A stretch of 64,000 nt of DNA from an uncultured Parabacteroides sp. Its GTDB lineage: Bacteria; Bacteroidota; Bacteroidia; Bacteroidales; Tannerellaceae. Shown here in pieces: positions 58,009 through 64,000 of this stretch; position 1 is the first letter of the stretch; every line of letters begins with the position of its first letter. A program made the position numbers and the translations under genes. The stretch spans positions 62,001 through 126,000 of the forward strand of contig NZ_CANTZW010000009.1 of the NCBI RefSeq assembly GCF_947855115.1, written 5' to 3'. The notes beneath the pieces were generated by a model. It was not told where the DNA came from. It saw nothing but the letters and a program-made list of their open reading frames with translations, and searched no databases.

Positions 58009-59271
58009 ATGCGGAAACTTTTTTATTGGGCGTTTACCCTTATCCTTTGTGTCTTAATGGGATGCAAGGATGATGAAGTGAGAGTGGAAGTCGTACGGTA
58101 CGCTATTAACGAACCGGTGTTCATGTCGGCTTCCGAGTTCCGGAACTCGGTGAGGGTGACGGACGAGGTGGTACCGATTACCAAACGGGGGAAAATCTGC
58201 TTTTACAAGGATTACCTGTATATCTCTTCTCCGGATAAGGGCATCCATATCGTGGATAACAGAGATCCGGCATCTCCCCGGATAGCGGGTTTTATCGAGT
58301 TGATCGGTAATGAGGAACTTTCGATCAAAGACGATAAGTTGTATGCGGATTCATTCGTGGATCTGGTCTGGTTCGATATTTCCGATCCGGGAAATCCCGA
58401 GCTGGAGGGGCGTGTGGAGAACGCTTTCCGTTATGCGCTTCCGACAATAGAGAACGGTTATGGTTTCGATTATAGTATGTGTTATTCGGAGGAAGCGAGA
58501 GCGAAAGGAGTCGTGGTCGGCTGGGAACCCAAGGAACGGGAGGAGACCGTTTACTATTACCCGGATCGTGGTGGTGACATGATGGTGAATGACGTGGCCG
58601 CGAATGGCTCCAGCCAAGGAGTGAATGGATCTATGGCTCGTTTTTCTATCTATGGCAAGTACTTATATACGGTGGAGCAGAACGTCATGTGTGTGTTTGA
58701 CCTGTCCGGAGACAAACCTGTACTGACGACTAATGATATCTGGTTGGATCGTGAGGTTGAGACTCTTTTCAACTATAAGGATAAAATGTTTATGGGTACT
58801 CCGACCGGCATGTTGATTTATTCGCTGGAAGATCCGATAGCGCCTAAATACCGTTCTTCCGTAAGCCATGTCTTTGGCTGCGATCCTGTTGTCGTGGAAA
58901 ATGATTTAGCGTATGTGACCGTGCATTCCGGAAATACTTGCGGGCAAAACGCCAATGAACTGATGGTTATAGACGTGAGCGATGTAGACCAACCGAACCT
59001 GCTGGTTACGTATGGCATGAATTGTCCGAAAGGGCTAGGTATCGATAACGGAACCCTGTTTCTGTGCGACGAAGGCTTGAAGGTCTTCGACGCGAAAGAC
59101 CCCATGACCTTGATAGCCAATCAACTCGTTCATTATACCGGAATGGAAGGGTACGATGTGATCCCGTTCAAGAATACCTTGATGATGATCGCCGACGACG
59201 GTCTTTACCAATACGACTATTCCAACTTGCAAGCGATATCTCAGCTAAGTAAGTTGCCGATGGGCGAATAG
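58009..59271 (+). CDS. LVIVD-repeat lipoprotein
   Basis: Lipobox LCVLMGC; YLYISSPDKGIHIVDNRDPASPRIAGFIEL repeats. Confidence 0.8.
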   Translation: MRKLFYWAFTLILCVLMGCKDDEVRVEVVRYAINEPVFMSASEFRNSVRVTDEVVPITKRGKICFYKDYLYISSPDKGIHIVDNRDPASPRIAGFIELIGNEELSIKDDKLYADSFVDLVWFDISDPGNPELEGRVENAFRYALPTIENGYGFDYSMCYSEEARAKGVVVGWEPKEREETVYYYPDRGGDMMVNDVAANGSSQGVNGSMARFSIYGKYLYTVEQNVMCVFDLSGDKPVLTTNDIWLDREVETLFNYKDKMFMGTPTGMLIYSLEDPIAPKYRSSVSHVFGCDPVVVENDLAYVTVHSGNTCGQNANELMVIDVSDVDQPNLLVTYGMNCPKGLGIDNGTLFLCDEGLKVFDAKDPMTLIANQLVHYTGMEGYDVIPFKNTLMMIADDGLYQYDYSNLQAISQLSKLPMGE

Positions 59272-59289
59272 GCTTAATATTCCTCTTCA

Positions 59290-61656
59290 CTATTCGCTCC
59301 GTAAGGCATTTACGGGGTTGCGGGATGCCGCTTTATAACTATGCCTGCTTACGGTAAGCAACGTAACCATCAATACGATACTGCCGGAAAGCAGGCATGT
59401 TCCTTGGGATATATCCACCCGATATACGAAATTCTCCAGCCAATAGCTCAGCGCATACCATGTGACGGGAGCGGCGATCGCGAAAGCGATCCCTACCCAA
59501 CCGATAAACTGGCGGTTTAATAGGTACAATATCTCCCCGGTCGTAGCCCCGTTTACCTTACGGATACCGATTTCTTTCGTGCGTTGCCCGATCGCGTAGA
59601 GAGCCATGCCGAATAGTCCGAAGGCGGTTAATAGGAGGCTGATGATCGAGTACATGGTGAGTAAATGCGCCAGCTCGATCGTTTTCCGGTTGGATGTCAT
59701 AAATTCCTCATAGATATCTTGATATTCGAACGGGGTATCGGGGGTGATCTTCTCCCATGTTTGTTTCAGTAAAGCTAGCGCTTCGGTTTTATCCTCTTCT
59801 TTCAACCGTATCTGGGCTAGGTTATAAGGAGGGGTATGCGTCAGGTAAGTCAGGCTGGGGTATACCTCTTGCCGTAAAGTTCCTGTATACAGGTTCTCCA
59901 CGACCCCTACTATGATCGCGTCAGCTTTTTCCTCTTTTTCCTGTTTCTCGAAATCCGTGTCGTAAAGGCGAACGGGCTTCCCCACGGGATTCTCTCCTTT
60001 GGGTACAAGCAAACGTGCGTATTGCTCGTTGATGTAAACGGGAGTGTTGTACTGCCGTAGGGCCTCTCGCTCGGAAAGGCCTTGAAGGATGTTTATTTTC
60101 ATGACCTTTAGGAAAGTGCTATCGCCTTCGTATTGGCCTAGCGTATAATTTAGTTCGTTTCCGTTCTCGTCTTTCAAGACCATCGGCCGCAGGTTGAACT
60201 GGATGATACCGCTTTTCGAGAGGCACATCTCTTCTATGGCGGGATAACGCCGGATTTCTTCCGCGAAGGTCTGTATGTGGTTCCCGCTCCAATCGGCTAT
60301 TTCGATGAGGCCCCGGTAACGTTCGCCGTTTATTTGGGTGAGCGTTAATTGTCGCCGTACGGTTAGCGTGGCGAATACCAAACCTATCGAGATAGCGAAC
60401 TGTAAGATAGAAAGCCCGCTTATGATCGTTCGCTTCCGGGTTCCGGAGGAGAATGTTCTATATTTGGAATGGGAAAGGGTGTTGATCTTATGGCTCATGT
60501 ATAATGAGGGAATGACGGATAGGGCCAATATAAGTGCCACGATCACGGGTAGGACCTGTCCGCTGAAAAAGAACCTTAGAGAGATACGCCCGGACACGAC
60601 CCGGTTGAAAACCGGCAGGAAATCCAACGTAAGCAATATAGACAAGAAGAAAGCGATCAGCACGGTGAGGAAAGTATCCATGAATAATTGACGGTAGATT
60701 TGTCCGGCCGATGCCCCCATTACCTTCTGGGTGTAGATCATCTTCACTTGCTGTAGAATACGGGAGAAACTCAGGTTGGCGTAATTGAAACAAGCGATCA
60801 CGAGAATCAAGAGCGCCGAGAATAAACCGACATACAGCAAGTCTTTCTGGTTGCGGCGTATATAGGGGATATACTCTTGGGTGTAGGTCTGCTCTTGAAA
60901 ATAGCTCTCTTGGAGGGTATAGAAATAATACTGTCCGGTTTCGCCTTGGAAAGCCGGAACCTTATCGTCCTTTAGCTTTTGAGCGAACGTTTCCATATCG
61001 AAGAGATCGTTTACCAGTAATAGGGTAGGGCCGCCTTTGAATTGGGAAGTGGTGCCGGTCAATGCGTCGAACTTCAAGTAGGATTGCGGGTACTCTTTGA
61101 TAACAGCCGCTACTTCATAGGTAACCGTCTTGTCCTCATAAGAAAACTTTGCCGAGATTGTTTTGCCGATAGCGTCTTCATTCCCGAAAAAGATTTTCGC
61201 CTGATGCTCGGTCAAAGCGATCGCGTTTGGCTGGGTTAACGCCTTGTTTATATCTCCGGCCAGCGTTTCATAAGGGAAAAAGCGGGGTAGGGAAGAGTCT
61301 GCCCGGATAATCGAGATCGGGTCGAAACGTTTTTCCCCAATGGTGATGAAAGCGGTATTCTCTATGTTCATCCGTAAATAATCCTCTACTTCCGGATATT
61401 GGTCTTTTAGTTGCACGGGAATCTTCCCGATGATAAACGATACCTTTTCGCCAGAGGTCAGGGGAGAGTCTTGTGCCATATAGATGATACGTGGTTTATT
61501 GGGATTATTCGCTTCTATCCCCGATTCGTAAATGACATACGAGATCAGCAGGTTGGTGCAAGTGATACCTACCGCCAGACTTAATAAGGATATAATGGCG
61601 AACGTCTTGTTTCGCCACCAGTTACGGAATATAAGTTTTAGTGAAATGGATTCCAT
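59290..61656 (-). CDS. MacB/FtsX-type ABC transporter permease
   Basis: MESISLKLIFRNWWRNKTFAIISLLSLAVGITCTNLL; two FtsX-like TM blocks and large periplasmic domain. Confidence 0.88.
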   Translation of the reverse strand: MESISLKLIFRNWWRNKTFAIISLLSLAVGITCTNLLISYVIYESGIEANNPNKPRIIYMAQDSPLTSGEKVSFIIGKIPVQLKDQYPEVEDYLRMNIENTAFITIGEKRFDPISIIRADSSLPRFFPYETLAGDINKALTQPNAIALTEHQAKIFFGNEDAIGKTISAKFSYEDKTVTYEVAAVIKEYPQSYLKFDALTGTTSQFKGGPTLLLVNDLFDMETFAQKLKDDKVPAFQGETGQYYFYTLQESYFQEQTYTQEYIPYIRRNQKDLLYVGLFSALLILVIACFNYANLSFSRILQQVKMIYTQKVMGASAGQIYRQLFMDTFLTVLIAFFLSILLTLDFLPVFNRVVSGRISLRFFFSGQVLPVIVALILALSVIPSLYMSHKINTLSHSKYRTFSSGTRKRTIISGLSILQFAISIGLVFATLTVRRQLTLTQINGERYRGLIEIADWSGNHIQTFAEEIRRYPAIEEMCLSKSGIIQFNLRPMVLKDENGNELNYTLGQYEGDSTFLKVMKINILQGLSEREALRQYNTPVYINEQYARLLVPKGENPVGKPVRLYDTDFEKQEKEEKADAIIVGVVENLYTGTLRQEVYPSLTYLTHTPPYNLAQIRLKEEDKTEALALLKQTWEKITPDTPFEYQDIYEEFMTSNRKTIELAHLLTMYSIISLLLTAFGLFGMALYAIGQRTKEIGIRKVNGATTGEILYLLNRQFIGWVGIAFAIAAPVTWYALSYWLENFVYRVDISQGTCLLSGSIVLMVTLLTVSRHSYKAASRNPVNALRSE

Positions 61657-61813
61657 GGTTTTATCAGTTTGTTGGTTCAAAGCTATCCGGTTCCGTGGAA
61701 TGTGGCAAGTAAAACCAAGGGAAACGATCGTGAAAGACTGGATTTGTCTAAATATTGGACACCGAGACCCGGGAAAAGATCGTATCTTCGCACGCGAGAA
61801 AAGAGGAGGTTTT

Positions 61814-62590
61814 ATGCGTGACGCGAAGATTATAGTCGTAGATGATAATGAGGCGGTACTGAGAAGTCTGCGGACGATCCTGTCTCATGAGTTTAAGGCG
61901 ATCGTTACCGTATCGTCTCCCGTATTATTACCTGCGCTTTTGCGGAATGGAGATGTAGATATGGTTTTACTGGATATGAACTTCGGCACCGGAAAGCAAA
62001 GCGGTGGGGAAGGACTTTTCTGGTTGGATCGTATCTTGGAGCTAAAGAATCCTCCGGTTGTTATCTTGATAACCGCTTTCGGGGATATCGAGTTGGCTGT
62101 ATCCTCCCTTAAAAAGGGAGCCACGGATTTTATCGTGAAGCCTTGGGATAACGAGAAACTGATTCAAACTCTTGTTCATGCGTGGGAACACCGCATGGAA
62201 TCTGATGCGAGCGAGGTTTCATCCGCGGCAGAATCTCTTATCAACGCGTTGCTAAAGAAATATACGGAGGCTTACGCGAAACCGTTACCTCGTCTGACAG
62301 CGGAGGCGGTCGATAAATTATCCGATATGGCCGGCCGGGGCGATCTGGCCTTGTTGCAACAAACCGTCGAACGTACGGTCTTGCTTGTGGATAAGAGCTG
62401 CTTGGATGCCGATGATTTCTATGTGGAGGAGCTTTCGGATGTCTCCCATCCCTGTACGTTGGAAGATATGGAGCGGCAGTTTATCGCCGAGGTCTTGAAA
62501 GAAAAGAAAGGGAACCTGACGCTTGCGGCCCAGCGATTGGATATTAGTCGCCAGACCCTTTATAATAAGATGCGGAAATACGGATTGTAG
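61814..62590 (+). CDS. Response regulator: REC, AAA+ lid-like remnant, Fis-type HTH
   Basis: IIVVDDNEAVLRSL REC; LTAEAVDKLSDMAGRGDLALLQQTVERTVLLVDKS; GNLTLAAQRLDISRQTLYNKMRKYGL. Confidence 0.9.
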   Translation: MRDAKIIVVDDNEAVLRSLRTILSHEFKAIVTVSSPVLLPALLRNGDVDMVLLDMNFGTGKQSGGEGLFWLDRILELKNPPVVILITAFGDIELAVSSLKKGATDFIVKPWDNEKLIQTLVHAWEHRMESDASEVSSAAESLINALLKKYTEAYAKPLPRLTAEAVDKLSDMAGRGDLALLQQTVERTVLLVDKSCLDADDFYVEELSDVSHPCTLEDMERQFIAEVLKEKKGNLTLAAQRLDISRQTLYNKMRKYGL

Positions 62591-62608
62591 CTTATAAGGA
62601 GAGTAACT

Positions 62609-63586
62609 ATGGTTAACCGGAATTTATACCTGAAGATTATAGGGAGCGTCTTCTTGATCGTGCTTTTTGCCTTACTTGGAGCCCTATTGTTGATAACCGG
62701 TATCTCTTATTTCTTATCCTTTGTATGTCTGTGTTTTATCCTGTTGATAACTCTGTTGCTAATCCGGTGGATGAACGGTACAAACCGTAAGATCGCTATC
62801 TTCTTTGAGTCGGTTCGTAATGGGGATGCTGCGTTGCGATATCCGGATACAACGAATGATCCCTTTGTAAAGGATTTATATGCGGAAATGAATCGGATTA
62901 TCCTCCTGTTCGGTCAAAACCGGAGTGAGGTGGAAGAGAAGCGTTTATATTACGAAAGCATCTTGCGAGTACTGACGCACGAGATTCGTAATTCGATCAC
63001 GCCAATCCGTTCCTTATCTGCCGATCTGTTGAAATATTCCGGTACATATACTCCGGAGCAATTGCGGGAAGGCTTGGAGGTTATTCACGGGCAAGCGCAA
63101 AATCTATCCTCCTTCTTGGATTCCTATCATCGTCTGACGCATCTCCCGGAGCCGGAAAGAACCGAGGTCTCTGTAACCTCTTTATTCCGGAAGATGGAAC
63201 GATTGTTGTGTGCCGAGCCGGGTAGCGACCGTATTCGTTTTTCCTCTGTGGCGACCTTAACGGTACATGCGGACCAAAACTTGATCGTGTTGGCCCTGAT
63301 TAATTTGATCCGTAACGCATTGCAGGCTATAGAGGGGCAAGCGGATGGCATCGTCCGCATAGAAGCCTTGGAGACAGATGGTAAGGTATGTATAACCATA
63401 ACAGACAATGGCCCCGGCATTTCCCCCGAACTATTGTCCTCAATCTTTACGCCTTTCTTCTCCACGAAGTCCGGTGGTAGCGGCATCGGCCTCAGTATCT
63501 CCCACCGCATCATGCGATTGCATGGTGGCGATCTAACCGTTAATTCCTTGCCCGGTATCCGTACAGAGTTTCGTATGACATTCTAA
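62609..63586 (+). CDS. Sensor histidine kinase
   Basis: Two TM; RVLTHEIRNSITPIRSL H-box; ALINLIRNALQAI, ITDNGPGISPELLSSIFTPFFSTKSGGSGIGLSIS. Confidence 0.93.
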   Translation: MVNRNLYLKIIGSVFLIVLFALLGALLLITGISYFLSFVCLCFILLITLLLIRWMNGTNRKIAIFFESVRNGDAALRYPDTTNDPFVKDLYAEMNRIILLFGQNRSEVEEKRLYYESILRVLTHEIRNSITPIRSLSADLLKYSGTYTPEQLREGLEVIHGQAQNLSSFLDSYHRLTHLPEPERTEVSVTSLFRKMERLLCAEPGSDRIRFSSVATLTVHADQNLIVLALINLIRNALQAIEGQADGIVRIEALETDGKVCITITDNGPGISPELLSSIFTPFFSTKSGGSGIGLSISHRIMRLHGGDLTVNSLPGIRTEFRMTF

Positions 63587-63915
63587 AATATGACTCGCTT
63601 GATCTTTTCAACAATCAAGTTGAAAGGCTCGACCTTTACACGACTACATATTCTCACTACGTCTCGTTCCGTGTAACCTCCTATTAATTGGCAAATAACG
63701 AAGCTTTTCTTTGCTAAGTTTTTTGTTAGCATAGAGTCTTCTAAAGGAAATGTATATTGTGGATTATAGTTTTTGGAAGATATCATAGCTAGGTAAAAGA
63801 AATCTTCAGATACTTGTAACTCGTCGTTTGAGATAACGATAGCCATGTGAGGTTTGGTTATTCCATTAGGAAATAGGTAATTGACTTCTACAAGATCTCG
63901 TTGATGTATTTTCAT
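63583..63915 (-). CDS. PemK/MazF-type toxin
   Basis: QRDLVEVNYLFPNGITKPHMAIVISNDE and C-terminal PemK-like features. Confidence 0.75.
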   Translation of the reverse strand: MKIHQRDLVEVNYLFPNGITKPHMAIVISNDELQVSEDFFYLAMISSKNYNPQYTFPLEDSMLTKNLAKKSFVICQLIGGYTERDVVRICSRVKVEPFNLIVEKIKRVIF

Positions 63916-64000
63916 TCGATGAGATATTTGGATATATATGCTGCCATGGATTGCCTGGAATGGGCAAGAAATAATTCTTTCTCACTCATAGGACGAGAAG
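63912..64000 (-). CDS. C-terminus of the probable cognate antitoxin (truncated by the window edge)
   Basis: Minus strand ...RPMSEKELFLAHSRQSMAAYISKYLIE*, overlapping the toxin start by 4 bp (ATGA). Confidence 0.55.
   Translation of the reverse strand, partial: SRPMSEKELFLAHSRQSMAAYISKYLIE

Noticed and set aside
61532-61813. N-terminal extension of the response regulator ORF
   Set aside because: Antisense to the start of the ABC permease; the REC domain starts at MRDAKIIVVDDNE with an AAGAGGAGG RBS-like sequence.
61657-61813. Sigma-54 (-24/-12) promoter between the ABC permease and response regulator
   Set aside because: Best TGG...TTGC candidate has the wrong spacing (6 rather than 8 nt between), and the regulator lacks the AAA+ core.

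Overview
The window reads as a Bacteroidales chromosome segment, probably Parabacteroides-like. This is inferred from gene families and from repeated TAnnTTTG promoter elements, not from a database search. From left to right it contains: a YidE/AspT-type transporter; a cobalamin-riboswitch-controlled BtuB/BtuG-like/BtuF-like corrinoid locus; a sulfide:quinone-reductase-like flavoprotein; a Y_Y_Y/LuxR one-component regulator; carB, preceded by a small ORF and terminator; an AAA-ATPase-like/PD-(D/E)XK gene followed by a 22-bp palindromic tandem array; a family-10-like glycosidase lipoprotein; and an RND efflux operon with two permeases. Next comes a cell-envelope/peptide cluster (27.3-41.5 kb). 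It holds two NVEALA-type small peptides, 6-bladed propeller lipoproteins, a thioredoxin/DUF1573 lipoprotein, an S26 signal peptidase, two transglutaminase-like lipoproteins, an O-antigen-ligase-like protein and a membrane-anchored winged-helix regulator. The rest contains Fic, an EamA transporter, trpS, ECF-sigma/FecR/STN-TonB receptor/DUF4249 modules, an LVIVD lipoprotein, an ABC permease, a two-component system and a PemK/MazF-type toxin. The strongest candidate for an undescribed system is the NVEALA cluster. Two of its promoters carry the same tandem 11-bp direct repeat (GTCAGCTAAAA-GTCA[T/G]CTAAAA) exactly 26 bp upstream of a TAnnTTTG -7 element, a PhoB-box-like operator beside an OmpR/PhoB-type winged-helix regulator. 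Other notable signals are a possible translation-coupled attenuator upstream of carB, palindromic arrays beside ATPase genes, an 81-bp inverted-repeat element inserted in frame in an RND permease, and an NtrC-like regulator that has lost its AAA+ core.
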